Positions 42,798-52,428 of a DNA stretch of 64,000 bases are shown here, one piece after another. Source of the stretch: Bog-950 sp044225825 (GTDB taxonomy: Bacteria; Bacteroidota; Bacteroidia; Chitinophagales; LD1); NCBI GenBank assembly GCA_044225825.1, contig JBGAIB010000008.1, forward strand, positions 109,162-173,161, given 5' to 3'. The notes beneath the pieces were generated by a model. It made no database searches. It was given only the letters and a program-made list of their open reading frames with translations, and had not been told where the DNA came from. The translations under genes were made by a program, and so were the position numbers. Numbering within the stretch: position 1 is the stretch's first letter; each line of letters begins with the position of its first letter.

Positions 42798-43154
42798 ATG
42801 GAACTCTATAAAGATTTTACGTTCGAAGCTGCTCACTTTTTGCCCAAAGTAGGTCCCGAACACAAGTGCCGCATTATGCACGGCCATTCGTATAAATTTA
42901 CCGTATTTGTAACCGGCCCGGTACATCCTGAAACAGGCTGGGTAATCGACTTTAACGATATAAAGAGAATTGTTCGTCCGCTGGTTGATCAACTCGATCA
43001 TCAGGTGTTGAATGAACAACCTGGCCTCGAAAACCCTACCTGCGAAAACCTGGCCATCTGGTTCTGGAACCGCATTAAACCGGGCATTCCTCAACTCAGC
43101 AAAATTACCATCGCCGAAACTGCCACCTCGGGTTGCAGCTATACCGGCGTGTAA
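42798..43154 (+). CDS. queD: 6-carboxy-5,6,7,8-tetrahydropterin synthase
   Basis: 118 residues from the ATG at 42798 (MELYKDFTFEAAHFLP). It has the zinc-binding His in EAAHFL and the HGHSY pair after CRIMHG, where the Cys is catalytic. VIDFNDIKRIVRPLVDQLDHQ and PTCENLAIWFW follow, with a conserved Glu near the end (ITIAETATS). QueD makes 6-carboxytetrahydropterin for queuosine, and this branch can be bifunctional with 6-pyruvoyl-tetrahydropterin synthase activity. A start 21 bp upstream is less likely. Confidence 0.92.
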   Translation: MELYKDFTFEAAHFLPKVGPEHKCRIMHGHSYKFTVFVTGPVHPETGWVIDFNDIKRIVRPLVDQLDHQVLNEQPGLENPTCENLAIWFWNRIKPGIPQLSKITIAETATSGCSYTGV

Positions 43155-43157
43155 ACA

Positions 43158-44729
43158 CTAAAACACTAATTGCTTTTTACGGCTTTCGCACTTCTCCCAC
43201 ATTTGCGTAAAATGTTCTGCCGAGCGCATAAAAACATCGCTCTCCTGTTTGCTCATACCCGCAAGCTGCCATGTTTTAATGTAATCGGGCCACAAACCAT
43301 AATGGGCTACTCCATCCGTATTAATATCCCAGCTACGGTTGCCGGTTTTGCAGCGCGTAAACGCACTGTCGTAAACTAAAACAACCGTAGTATCCCGCTG
43401 CGGTAAGGCCGAAAAACCGCCCACGTCGGTGCCAATGGCCACATGGCTGTAATCCATTAAACGCGCTACCTGCTTAAAACTCTTTACAAAATCGCTGGCG
43501 TTTGCACCATGTCCCATGCCTACCATACCACCTATTTGCTTTAATTGCTGATACTGTTTATCAGTGCGGCCATTCTCAGTTCCTGCGCTACCCCTGGGGC
43601 CGTTGTGCCCGCTGTTTACCGGATAATCGTTTGCCACTGCCATGGCTAAAACAGCATCCGCCATCTTTTCGCTCATGTGGTCAATATCAATCAAAAAACC
43701 TTTTTTCATCATATAATCAATGCCGGTTCTTCCTTTATCCGTAAGCCCCAAACTATTCCGATGCCCATAACCGGGCAGGGTATCCCAAAAACTATAGTTA
43801 CCCTTTCTACCGGGATTCACATTTTTAGGCAGCAGGTAAGGCATAAACAATTTGGCCATTGGGTTTAGTCCTACACCGGGATTTTGCAAGTGGAAGCCAA
43901 TCCCCGTTTCAGCCGTATTTACCTGTTCAGGTATAAACTCGCTGCCGGTTACAAATTTATTGGCCACGTTTAAGGTAGGCACAATCAGCGCCGACCCGCC
44001 AAACACCGTGTTATTTAAATGCACCGGAAATACATAGCGAATACCCAAATCCCATAGCGTATCCAATTCAGCCTTCAGCTGTGCCTCGCTGGGGTTGGCA
44101 TTAAACGTGGCAGGGTAATTATCGGCAGGTGAATAAAAATTGCCCAGGTTGTCCATCTCGGTGCCAAGGATAACGGCAAGTTTTCCATTGGCTACAATCC
44201 GGCGTACATCCTGCGGGCTATAAACAAGCTCCATAAAGCCGGCATGCGCCACCAGGTCTTTTATTCCTTGTATACAGTTCAGTAAAACCTGTTTGTCATC
44301 CAGGGGGCCATCGCATTTGGCTGCTGAACCAATACAATGGCTGCTGACTGCAAGGGCCACCATAATGTTCAACCCGCCCTTATGTGCTCGTTCAATCCAG
44401 TCTACCCACATTTGCTGATGCAAGATGGAACACCAGCTTGGCCAGGTGGCAAAGTTGGGATAGCCTTCTTTACCATCCTTCCAGGTAGCCGAATTTTGTT
44501 GCTCGGTCTGCTGTGCCAGTACGGCCCTTATCAGATTTTTGCTATGGTCGGGTTTGCAACTTCCAAGCGCTTCGGATATATCGCCATAAGGAGCGCCATA
44601 AAATAATTGTTCACCATAGGCTAAATCGCCACGCGGGTGACAATGCATATCTACATATCCGCTCATTTCCTGTGCAGGCGATAAGCGGTAAATAAACAGG
44701 AGCAGTAAAAGGGCCGTCAATTTTTTCAT
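43158..44729 (-). CDS. exported M19-like (renal dipeptidase-type) metallo-hydrolase
   Basis: 523 residues with a signal peptide (about 1-19, LLLLLFIYRLSPAQ). Metal-binding features of the amidohydrolase barrel are seen in order: YVDMHCHPRGD (HxH), LGTEMDNLGNFYS with the bridging Glu, and FPVHLNNTVFGG. IDIDHMSEKMADAV, SGHNGPRGSAG and VAIGTDVGGFSAL (final Asp) complete them. These correspond to the peptidase M19 pattern, though the family is long and divergent. It probably cleaves dipeptides or similar small amides in the periplasm. It is tail to tail with queD, 3 bp apart. Confidence 0.75.
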   Translation of the reverse strand: MKKLTALLLLLFIYRLSPAQEMSGYVDMHCHPRGDLAYGEQLFYGAPYGDISEALGSCKPDHSKNLIRAVLAQQTEQQNSATWKDGKEGYPNFATWPSWCSILHQQMWVDWIERAHKGGLNIMVALAVSSHCIGSAAKCDGPLDDKQVLLNCIQGIKDLVAHAGFMELVYSPQDVRRIVANGKLAVILGTEMDNLGNFYSPADNYPATFNANPSEAQLKAELDTLWDLGIRYVFPVHLNNTVFGGSALIVPTLNVANKFVTGSEFIPEQVNTAETGIGFHLQNPGVGLNPMAKLFMPYLLPKNVNPGRKGNYSFWDTLPGYGHRNSLGLTDKGRTGIDYMMKKGFLIDIDHMSEKMADAVLAMAVANDYPVNSGHNGPRGSAGTENGRTDKQYQQLKQIGGMVGMGHGANASDFVKSFKQVARLMDYSHVAIGTDVGGFSALPQRDTTVVLVYDSAFTRCKTGNRSWDINTDGVAHYGLWPDYIKTWQLAGMSKQESDVFMRSAEHFTQMWEKCESRKKQLVF

Positions 44730-44795
44730 ACCATAAAGCCTGCTGAGGCAAGCCGAAATTAAGCATTTAGAAACGAGCCCTTTAAAAGAAGCGTG

Positions 44796-45803
44796 TTACC
44801 GGCTGGCTATATACTTTATGCATAAATCAATGGTAGCCTCAATGCCCTTTTTATGGGTGCGCTCCACCCCGTGCGAGGCAGCCACACCCGGTCCGATTAA
44901 AGCAACTTTGTAATCCTTACCGGCCCGCAGCGCAGCACTGCCATCACTGCCGTAATAAGGATATACATCCACCGCGTGCGGAATATTATGAGCCTTGGCA
45001 AGGTCTACCAGTTTACGGCGGAACTCATAATCATAAGGGCCGCTGCTATCCTTGGCGCAAATGGAGCACTTCACCTCACTTCCTTCGCAGGCATCGCCCA
45101 GCACCCCCATATCAATCACCAGCAGTTCGCTCACACTATTGCTATACCCTACGGTGCCGCCGTGGCCTACTTCTTCGTAATTGGAAAAGAAGATTTCAAC
45201 CGGCGGTGCAAGGCCCTTTTCTTTGCAATAACGGGCCAGCTCAAACAACACATAGCAACCTGCTTTGTTATCCATAAACCGCGACTTAATAAAGCCATTT
45301 TCGTATTCCCGGTAACGCGGCTCAAAAGCAATGATATCTCCCGTGCCGATACCCAACTTGGTTACATCTTCTTTCTTATAAACTTCTTCATCCAGCCGTA
45401 TGTGCATGTTCTCCAAACCTCGGTGTTCCGTTTCGCGGCTTTTATTGGCGTGTGCCGATGGATTATCGAACAGCAGCGTGCCGGTAAATACCTTGCCGCT
45501 ATGGGTAATTACATTTACATATTCGCCTTCGGCGCTGGTTAACAACAATCCGCCCAGCGGACTAAAGCTCAGGGTGCCGTCTCCCTTAACTCCCGACACA
45601 ATTGCGCCCAGCGTATCCACGTGTGCAGCTATAGCCAGCGTAGGCTGTTCGCCAAGTTTGCAGCGCACTGCACCTTTGTTGGTATACTCGGGCTTATAGC
45701 CTATATCGGTTAGCACTTTTACAATGTATTCACAAGCCTTTTCGGTATACCCCGTTGGCGAATCAATATTTACCAGTTCTTCAAGTGTTTTATAACTGCG
45801 CAT
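44796..45803 (-). CDS. M42 family metallopeptidase
   Basis: 335 residues from the ATG at 45803 (MRSYKTLEELVNIDSPTGY). An open frame runs far upstream but overlaps the divergent TonB receptor region. The M42/M20-type di-zinc site is visible: AAHVDTLGAIV (first His and Asp), SRFMDNKAGCYVLFEL (bridging Asp), FSNYEEVGHGG (catalytic Glu and metal Glu), VIDMGVLGD and a late His in ASHGVERTH. Members are aminopeptidases acting on small peptides, often as large cytosolic oligomers. It is divergent from the TonB receptor with about 160 bp between. Confidence 0.88.
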   Translation of the reverse strand: MRSYKTLEELVNIDSPTGYTEKACEYIVKVLTDIGYKPEYTNKGAVRCKLGEQPTLAIAAHVDTLGAIVSGVKGDGTLSFSPLGGLLLTSAEGEYVNVITHSGKVFTGTLLFDNPSAHANKSRETEHRGLENMHIRLDEEVYKKEDVTKLGIGTGDIIAFEPRYREYENGFIKSRFMDNKAGCYVLFELARYCKEKGLAPPVEIFFSNYEEVGHGGTVGYSNSVSELLVIDMGVLGDACEGSEVKCSICAKDSSGPYDYEFRRKLVDLAKAHNIPHAVDVYPYYGSDGSAALRAGKDYKVALIGPGVAASHGVERTHKKGIEATIDLCIKYIASR

Positions 45804-45966
45804 ATGCTGTTTTAGTTGTTTGGCAAAGGTGGAATTTGTCGGCCGATTTGCAAGGCTGCTGTGCAAATAAGCCCCTGCTATCTGTTGCGGCTTTTTATTA
45901 TAATCGTAACCGCTTGAAAAAGCGCTCCAAACCCATTTATAAATCAACCCGGGCTTCAGCGTGCCT

Positions 45967-48927
45967 ATGAGAAATCTTGTACTCCTGCTCCTCTGCTTTT
46001 GCTTTTCCCTAACGGCCCTTCGTGCCCAGGATGTTTCCGGCATTATCCTCGATAAACAAACCAATGAACCGCTAATAGGTGCCACGGTTTCCGAGAAGGG
46101 AACCTCCAACGGTGTAGTAACAGACCTGGATGGCAAGTTTACTTTAAAGCTCACCAAACAGCCGCCCCTCACTATCTCTATTTCCTACGTGGGTTTCACT
46201 ACGCAGGAACTGGAGATAAAGACCGCTGCCGACCTCAAGCGCACCATCAACATTAAACTGGGTACCGAGGAGAAAATGCTGAGTGGTGTGGAAGTGGTGG
46301 ATACCCGCATTACGCAAAAACAAAAGGAAAGTCCGCTTACCGTAGAAAGCATGGGACTGCAGGCCATCAAGCAAACGGCCTCCTCCACTTTTTACGAAGG
46401 CCTCAGCACCCTGAAAGGGGTGGATATGACCGCTGCATCGCTGGGTTTTGTAGTTATTAATACCCGTGGTTTTAACTCTACTTCACCCGTGCGCTCGCTG
46501 CAATTGTTGGATGGCGCCGATAACCAGGCTCCGGGCCTTAACTTCAGCGTGGGCAACTTTGCCGGCGCTACCGAAATTGATATTCAGAAAGTAGATCTGA
46601 TTGTAGGTGCCAGTTCTTCGCTCTATGGACCGAACGCCTTTAATGGTGTCATTAACATGCAAACCAAAAACCCGTTCTTCTACAACGGCCTAACGGTTTT
46701 TGTAAAAGGCGCTGAACGCAATTTGTTTGAAGGTGCCCTGCGCTTTGCCCGCGTGTTTAAAAACAAAAACAACGTCGATAAATTTGCCTTTAAAATCAAC
46801 TTTAGTTATCTGCGTGCTAACGATTGGGTGGCCGATAACATGAGCCCCTCTACCCGCAGCTGGCAGCCCTCCACCAACCCCGGCGGCTACGATGCCGTTA
46901 ACCGTTACGGCGATGAATTGCTGACCGAGGAAATCAACAATTACGACAACAACTATTTTAACCGCCAGGCTCCGGGTTTAAAGCAATTCTTCCGCACCGG
47001 TTACCTCGAAAAAGACCTGGTAAATTACAACGCCCGCAACATAAAAGCCAACGCCAGTTTGCATTACAAACTGACTGACAAAATTGAACTGAAAGGCACT
47101 TACAACTTTGGCACCGGCACCACCGTTTACCAGGGCGACAACCGTTACAGTTTAAAGGGCCTTTTATTCCAGCAGGCACGTATTGAAATTTCGCAACCCG
47201 ATAAGTTCTTCATCCGCGCCTATACTACCATCGAAAACTCCGGCAATTCATACGATGCCGTGTTTACCAGTTTAAAGCTGCAGGACTATGCCAAGGCCGA
47301 TACCAAGTGGGGGCAGGATTACTACCGCTTTTGGGTAAACGGAGCCAACGGCATTGCATCTCCCGCCTCAAGGGTTAAAGGTCTGCCGGGCTTTCCCGAT
47401 ACCAACTCCCCCCTTTGGATCACCTCCTATGATTCTGTAAATGCTGTTGCCAATGCCATCCTGAATCAATATCACGATTCGCTGATGTTGTGGCACGAAA
47501 TGGCCCGCAACTTTGCCGATACCTTTACCCAGTTTGGCGGTAACAAACGCTTAGTGCCTGGTACGGCTTTATACGATTCCGTATTCCATGATATTGTTTC
47601 GCGCACGGCCTACGACCAGGGCGGCACCCTGTTTTACGACCGCTCCAAACTGCTGCATGTGCAAGGCGAATACAAATTCACGCCTAAATTAAAAGGGGCC
47701 GAAACGCCGTTTATGGACATCATTGCCGGGGCCAGTTTCCGCATGTATTTTCCCGACTCGCGCGGCACCATTTTTAGCGATACCCTGGAACGCACCTATG
47801 CCCGCGATTCGGTTGGCAACATTATAAAAGATGGAACGGGTAAATATGTGGTGCTCGATTCGGTTCGTAAGAAGATCCGTAACTGGGAAGTAGGCGCTTA
47901 TGTAAGCCTCTCTAAAAAATTTGACTTTGGTGCTGAGAAAAAGCATTCCTTCATCATTACCGCCACCTGCAGGGTAGATAAAAATCAAAACTTCCCTTTT
48001 ATTGCCACACCGGCCGCCTCGTTGGTGTACTCCTATAAAAACGAACACATCCTGCGCCTCTCTTTTGCTTCCGCTATCCGCAACCCCACCCTGCAGGACC
48101 AATACCTGTATTACAACGTAGGCCGCGCCATACTAATCGGCAACCTGCATGGTTTCGATTCGCTGGCAACCATCGAATCGGTACGCACTTTCCTGAACAG
48201 TGCCAACCAAAACGATAGCATGATAAAATACATCAATGTGCCTAAGGTGCGCCCCGAAAAAGTGCAGAGCCTGGAGCTGGGCTATAAAGGCATTATTGCT
48301 AAAAAGGTATTTATCGATGGAAGCGCTTACGTAAGTTTCTACCGGTACTTTTTGGGTTACCAGATCGGCGCAACGCTACAGCAAATCGGATTTACCAAAC
48401 AACTTAAACAGGTGTACCGCGTGGCCGCCAACTCGCCCGACCGGGTAATGACCTACGGTGCTTCTATCGGCATCAATTACTTCTTTATTAAAAACTACTC
48501 GCTTAACGGTAACTATAGCTGGAACCGCCTGAATAAAATGGGTTCCGATGATGATATTATACCGGCCTTTAACACCCCCGAACATAAGTTTAACATCGGC
48601 ATCAGCGGCAGCAATATCCGGTTAGGCAAGGCCAAAGGTTTTGGCTTTAATGTAAACTACAAATGGATACAGGGTTTTACCTTCGAAGGTTCGCCGCAGT
48701 TTACCGGTTCTATCCCTACTTACTCGCTGCTGGATGCGCAGGTTAGCTGGGAAGTAAAACCCATCTTCTGCACCTTCAAACTGGGTGGCTCTAATTTGGT
48801 TAGCAAGCGTAATTACCAGGCCTATGGCGGCCCGGGAATTGGCCGTATGATTTATGGCTCCATACTGGTGGATATTGATTCCGATCACCTGAAAAAAGGC
48901 GGCGGAAAAGCATCAGCAAATCCTTAA
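45967..48927 (+). CDS. TonB-dependent outer-membrane receptor with carboxypeptidase-regulatory N-domain
   Basis: 986 residues from the ATG at 45967. Signal peptide (about 1-20), then a CarboxypepD_reg-like domain (DVSGIILDKQTNEPLIGATV ... ISYVGFTTQELEI, about 22-105). The plug follows (about 125-235; TRGFNSTSPVRSLQLLDGAD and SSLYGPNAFNGVINMQTKNP). A long beta-barrel closes it and ends near RMIYGSILVDIDSDHL. It imports nutrients such as siderophores, vitamins or glycans with energy from TonB. No SusD partner follows, so a simple siderophore- or cofactor-type receptor is more likely than a SusCD system. It heads a run of three T9SS cargo genes, though the gaps are 70-170 bp. Confidence 0.92.
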   Translation: MRNLVLLLLCFCFSLTALRAQDVSGIILDKQTNEPLIGATVSEKGTSNGVVTDLDGKFTLKLTKQPPLTISISYVGFTTQELEIKTAADLKRTINIKLGTEEKMLSGVEVVDTRITQKQKESPLTVESMGLQAIKQTASSTFYEGLSTLKGVDMTAASLGFVVINTRGFNSTSPVRSLQLLDGADNQAPGLNFSVGNFAGATEIDIQKVDLIVGASSSLYGPNAFNGVINMQTKNPFFYNGLTVFVKGAERNLFEGALRFARVFKNKNNVDKFAFKINFSYLRANDWVADNMSPSTRSWQPSTNPGGYDAVNRYGDELLTEEINNYDNNYFNRQAPGLKQFFRTGYLEKDLVNYNARNIKANASLHYKLTDKIELKGTYNFGTGTTVYQGDNRYSLKGLLFQQARIEISQPDKFFIRAYTTIENSGNSYDAVFTSLKLQDYAKADTKWGQDYYRFWVNGANGIASPASRVKGLPGFPDTNSPLWITSYDSVNAVANAILNQYHDSLMLWHEMARNFADTFTQFGGNKRLVPGTALYDSVFHDIVSRTAYDQGGTLFYDRSKLLHVQGEYKFTPKLKGAETPFMDIIAGASFRMYFPDSRGTIFSDTLERTYARDSVGNIIKDGTGKYVVLDSVRKKIRNWEVGAYVSLSKKFDFGAEKKHSFIITATCRVDKNQNFPFIATPAASLVYSYKNEHILRLSFASAIRNPTLQDQYLYYNVGRAILIGNLHGFDSLATIESVRTFLNSANQNDSMIKYINVPKVRPEKVQSLELGYKGIIAKKVFIDGSAYVSFYRYFLGYQIGATLQQIGFTKQLKQVYRVAANSPDRVMTYGASIGINYFFIKNYSLNGNYSWNRLNKMGSDDDIIPAFNTPEHKFNIGISGSNIRLGKAKGFGFNVNYKWIQGFTFEGSPQFTGSIPTYSLLDAQVSWEVKPIFCTFKLGGSNLVSKRNYQAYGGPGIGRMIYGSILVDIDSDHLKKGGGKASANP

Positions 48928-48999
48928 AACATTTGCTTAACCGCTTAATTAATCGTTACTTCACTACATCCATTTCAAAACCCAAAACCATATATACTG

Positions 49000-50481
49000 A
49001 TGAAGAGAATTTTACCTGTTTTATTGTTTGCCATTTTATTGGCTTCAGTCGGCACCCTGCGTGCGCAAACCCGTTACCTGGATGAAGTATTTTCGGATGT
49101 GCAGGTAGATACCGGTGTGGTATACGGGCAGAACTACGAATACCTTACCGGCTTCAGCAGTCTTAGACCGCTGGTAATGGATGTCTATCGCCCGGTGGGT
49201 GATACTGCTACCAACCGTCCGGTAATCCTTTTAAGCCACAACGGCTCCTTTTTACCCGAGGTATTAACCCATGCTTTAATTGGCTTATGTTTTAACGGCC
49301 GTCAGGATTCATCGATGTCGGAAATGTGCCGCCGTTTTGCCCGTCGTGGTTATGTTGCTGTTTCTTTCGACTACCGCTTAGGCTGGAACGCTACCTCCGG
49401 TGTGCAGGAAGTACGCACAGGCACAATTATACAAGCCGTTTACCGCGCCATGCAGGATGCCAAAACCCTGGTGCGTTATTTTAAAAACGACTATGCCAAC
49501 AACGGCAACTCGTATGGCATTGATACTGCCCGCATCGTAATTGGCGGAACCAACTCGGGCGCTTATGTTGCGCTTGCAGCCAGTTCGCTTAACTCCCTCA
49601 GCGAAATCAACTCCGTTAAATTTACCGGCAGTAACGGTCCGTTTATTAAACAGGATACGCTGGGCGATTTCAACGGCTTTGGCGGAGCACAAAACCACGA
49701 TAACTATCCCGGTATTTCTTCCCGCTTCCAGTGCGTATTGGCATTGGGTGGCGCTATCGGCGATACCAGTTGGGTAGAAGCAGGCGAAACCCCAATCATC
49801 GCCTTCCACGGTGTAAACGAAACCGGCACACCTTATAACAGCGGCATTGTTACCACTACTACCGGCCAGCCTGTAATTGACGTTAGCGGCTCCGGTGATT
49901 TTATGCCAATTGTAGATGCCTTAGGCAACAACAATGCCTTTAAACCAAACAACTTTTCGCAGGGCCCGCCAAACAAAAACGGCAATGGTCAGCAAACCTC
50001 TGCTATCGAAGGTCTGTATCCATTCTACGGTCAGGGTTTCGAACCATGGAACTGGTACGATCCTAACTGCTACAACAGTTCAAGCACTATGCAGGCTTTA
50101 AATCCCGGTGCTACACCATCTAAAGCATCGCGTTATATCGATACCATTATGAACTACAGCCTGCCGCGTTTGTATAAATTGCTTATCGATCCCAACTTAA
50201 CTACCTGGAACGGTATTAACGAAACCGCCAACCGTATTAACGTAGGTGCTTTCCCTAACCCGGCTGCTACGGAGATAACCGTTGCCGTTGAAAACGAAAA
50301 AGCGCCTATCTCGGTTATCCGCCTGTATGATATTACCGGCCGTGTAACTAAGGAAATAAACCATGTTAGCGCTACCCGCACCCAGATAAACGTAAGCGAA
50401 TTACCCGCAGGTCTTTACCTGGTTAGCGTAACCTTAACAAGCGGCGAAACCGGCACCAGCCGTTTGGCTATCGAAAAATAA
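49000..50481 (+). CDS. secreted alpha/beta-hydrolase-fold protein with T9SS tail, Asn at nucleophile position
   Basis: 493 residues: signal peptide (1-22), alpha/beta-hydrolase fold (about 45-390) and a type A T9SS sorting domain (AFPNPAATEITVAVENEKAP ... LPAGLYLVSVTLTSG). The fold shows VILLSHNGSFLPEV, with the HNG oxyanion-like turn of carboxylesterases, and FARRGYVAVSFDYRLGWN. It resembles bacterial carboxylesterase/PHB-depolymerase-like enzymes. At the nucleophile elbow, where GxSxG is expected, the sequence is IGGTNSGAY with Asn185, so the usual Ser is absent; Ser186 is one place off. It may be inactive, bind ligand, or use another nucleophile. A strong terminator follows. Confidence 0.82.
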   Translation: MKRILPVLLFAILLASVGTLRAQTRYLDEVFSDVQVDTGVVYGQNYEYLTGFSSLRPLVMDVYRPVGDTATNRPVILLSHNGSFLPEVLTHALIGLCFNGRQDSSMSEMCRRFARRGYVAVSFDYRLGWNATSGVQEVRTGTIIQAVYRAMQDAKTLVRYFKNDYANNGNSYGIDTARIVIGGTNSGAYVALAASSLNSLSEINSVKFTGSNGPFIKQDTLGDFNGFGGAQNHDNYPGISSRFQCVLALGGAIGDTSWVEAGETPIIAFHGVNETGTPYNSGIVTTTTGQPVIDVSGSGDFMPIVDALGNNNAFKPNNFSQGPPNKNGNGQQTSAIEGLYPFYGQGFEPWNWYDPNCYNSSSTMQALNPGATPSKASRYIDTIMNYSLPRLYKLLIDPNLTTWNGINETANRINVGAFPNPAATEITVAVENEKAPISVIRLYDITGRVTKEINHVSATRTQINVSELPAGLYLVSVTLTSGETGTSRLAIEK

Positions 50482-50497
50482 ACCACCATTCAACCTA

Positions 50498-50530
50498 ACG
50501 GGAAGCAACCAATATGCTTCCCGTTTTTTT
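50498..50530 (+). terminator. strong intrinsic terminator after the esterase-fold gene
   Basis: Perfect 10-bp stem ACGGGAAGCA-ACCAATA-TGCTTCCCGT followed by a run of T, 17 bp after the stop codon. Confidence 0.92.
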
Positions 50531-50617
50531 CATCCTTGTTTTAACGAATAGTTATTGCAGTATCATCTAAAAATTTATTCTCTTTATAACTACAACAGCA
50601 CCCTAAACCATCCTCAT

Positions 50618-52255
50618 ATGAAACAAAAGTTTTTACTCTGCTTCTTTATTAGTTTAATGGCAGTACGCGGATTTTCGCAGTGCACCGAAACCAACGAACC
50701 AAAGGTATTGCTGATAGGCGATAGCTGGGCCTGGTTTATGAATACCGAAAGCACCATCAACACGGTATTCGATCGTTGGGGTATGTCCAACTACACCTTT
50801 ATTTCGAATGCCACACTGGCCGAAAATGGTGCCCAAACCGATGACTTTCAAAAAGCCGATAAGCAGGCAGAGATTCTTGCCCAGCTTACCAATAACCCTT
50901 CCATTAAAGTAGTGCACCTCAGTATCGGTGGCAACGACTTTTTAGGGGATTGGAAAGTGAGCATGAGCCAGGGTGCAACCGATACCCTGCGCGCTGCTGT
51001 ATTTGAGCGCTTGGATTCAGTGATCCGCTTCATTAAAACCTGCCGCCCCGGCATCCGTATTTTATGGAGCGGTTATGTGTATCCTAATTTTGGTGAAGTA
51101 ATTGAAGGCCTTGCGCCGTTTCAATCCAGCCATCCGTTTTACAGCACCTGGAGCGATATGGAATTCCCGACCTTTATTCAGATCAACAACCTGCTGAACG
51201 AAATTTCGGATACCATGGAGATGATCGCAGCAAACGATCCTGATCTGGACTTTGTAAAATGTACTGGCCTCATGCAGTATCTGCATGGTCAAACATCGCC
51301 ACTGGGTGTTCCCCCGGGCGGCACCTATGCCCCTTTCTCGGTGCCACTGCCTTTCGGCGACCCCAACTATCCTTCTCCTAAATCAACCATGCGCGATTAC
51401 GGCTTTACCAAGGATTGCTACCACCTTTCAACCGAAGGTTATGAGGATCTGATCAGCTACCACACGCAGAAATTTTACCATAAATACCTGATGGACGATT
51501 TGTATCTGTTATCGGAAAACAACGCCCAAACAGGCACAGTTACCTCTGCAGGTGCTACGGCCGATTCGCTGGTACTGGGCGAAGGCAGCGGCGAACAGTT
51601 TGCCAGTGTGCTTTCGTTTAACACTACTACCATGGCCGATACTACTTTAGCTAAAGCCAGCTTGTTCCTGCGCCGCAAAAGCCTTAGCGGCAATAATCCG
51701 TTAACCGGCGCATTACAGGTTACCGTTAAAAACGGAAACTTTGGAACAACCGTAGATGTGGAAGCGGCCGACTACAACGCTACAGGTGATGCTACGGAGA
51801 CACCTTGCCAGTTTGGCAAGAACGATAAGGACGGCTACTGGATTCGTTTAGATCTGCCAACCTCTATCCTGCACCACATCACCAATGCAGCGCCGACACA
51901 ATTTATCGTTTCCGCTCCCGGCTTTAGCGGCGGTAAAGTGGTATTCAGCAACAGCACCGATCCGGACTATGCTCCCGTGCTGAACCTGAAATACGGCGAA
52001 TACCCTTCAGCTATTAAAGAAACAAGCAACCAGCAGTTCAACATCTTCCCGAATCCAACAACCGGATTGCTGAATATTGAAGCAGGTAACGAGATAATTA
52101 CCCATATCGAAATCAGCAACCTGATGGGCCAGGTAGTAGCACAACCACAATTCAACAATAACACCATCGACATCTCTGCACTGGCAGACGGCATGTATCT
52201 GCTAAACATTACTACAAAAGCAGGTAAAACATCGCAGCGTTTTGTAAAAGAATAA
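50618..52255 (+). CDS. secreted SGNH/GDSL hydrolase with T9SS tail
   Basis: 545 residues from the ATG at 50618 (MKQKFLLCFFISLMAVRGFS signal peptide). Block I is LLIGDSWAWF with Ser36. Block III is LSIGGNDFLG with Asn106. The Asp/His pair of block V is DCYHLSTEGY (D266, H269). A beta-rich domain (about 310-460; AGATADSLVLGEGSGEQF ... ASLFLRRKSL) resembles a DNRLRE/carbohydrate-binding-like module. A type A sorting domain follows (FPNPTTGLLNIEA ... LADGMYLLNITTK). It should act as a surface or extracellular esterase or lipase; all catalytic residues are present. Confidence 0.88.
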   Translation: MKQKFLLCFFISLMAVRGFSQCTETNEPKVLLIGDSWAWFMNTESTINTVFDRWGMSNYTFISNATLAENGAQTDDFQKADKQAEILAQLTNNPSIKVVHLSIGGNDFLGDWKVSMSQGATDTLRAAVFERLDSVIRFIKTCRPGIRILWSGYVYPNFGEVIEGLAPFQSSHPFYSTWSDMEFPTFIQINNLLNEISDTMEMIAANDPDLDFVKCTGLMQYLHGQTSPLGVPPGGTYAPFSVPLPFGDPNYPSPKSTMRDYGFTKDCYHLSTEGYEDLISYHTQKFYHKYLMDDLYLLSENNAQTGTVTSAGATADSLVLGEGSGEQFASVLSFNTTTMADTTLAKASLFLRRKSLSGNNPLTGALQVTVKNGNFGTTVDVEAADYNATGDATETPCQFGKNDKDGYWIRLDLPTSILHHITNAAPTQFIVSAPGFSGGKVVFSNSTDPDYAPVLNLKYGEYPSAIKETSNQQFNIFPNPTTGLLNIEAGNEIITHIEISNLMGQVVAQPQFNNNTIDISALADGMYLLNITTKAGKTSQRFVKE

Positions 52256-52272
52256 GGAGCATATCTTCCAAT

Positions 52273-52302
52273 AAAAAAGGCCGGCTTTGTCCGGCCTTTT
52301 TT
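52273..52302. terminator. bidirectional intrinsic terminator
   Basis: AAAAAAGGCCGG-CTTTGT-CCGGCCTTTTTT, lying between the GDSL hydrolase and a REP-like element. It is symmetric, so usable from either strand. Confidence 0.9.
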
Positions 52303-52315
52303 ATTGCTGCATCAC

Positions 52316-52366
52316 CTGTCGCGCGTGTTACACGCGTAACGCCTAAGCTTCGCGTTTGCAACGCGA
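52316..52366. repeat. 51-bp double-hairpin REP-like element, copy 2
   Basis: Same size and plan as 315-365. The first hairpin is CGCGTG-TTA-CACGCG and the second CGCGTT-TGC-AACGCG. The GC-rich stems and the intergenic position after a terminator are typical of REP elements. Confidence 0.75.
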
Positions 52367-52428
52367 TACCTCTGCGAAGGATTTTTAACTACTAATTGTC
52401 TATTGTTGCATATAAGCCAATTTAATAC

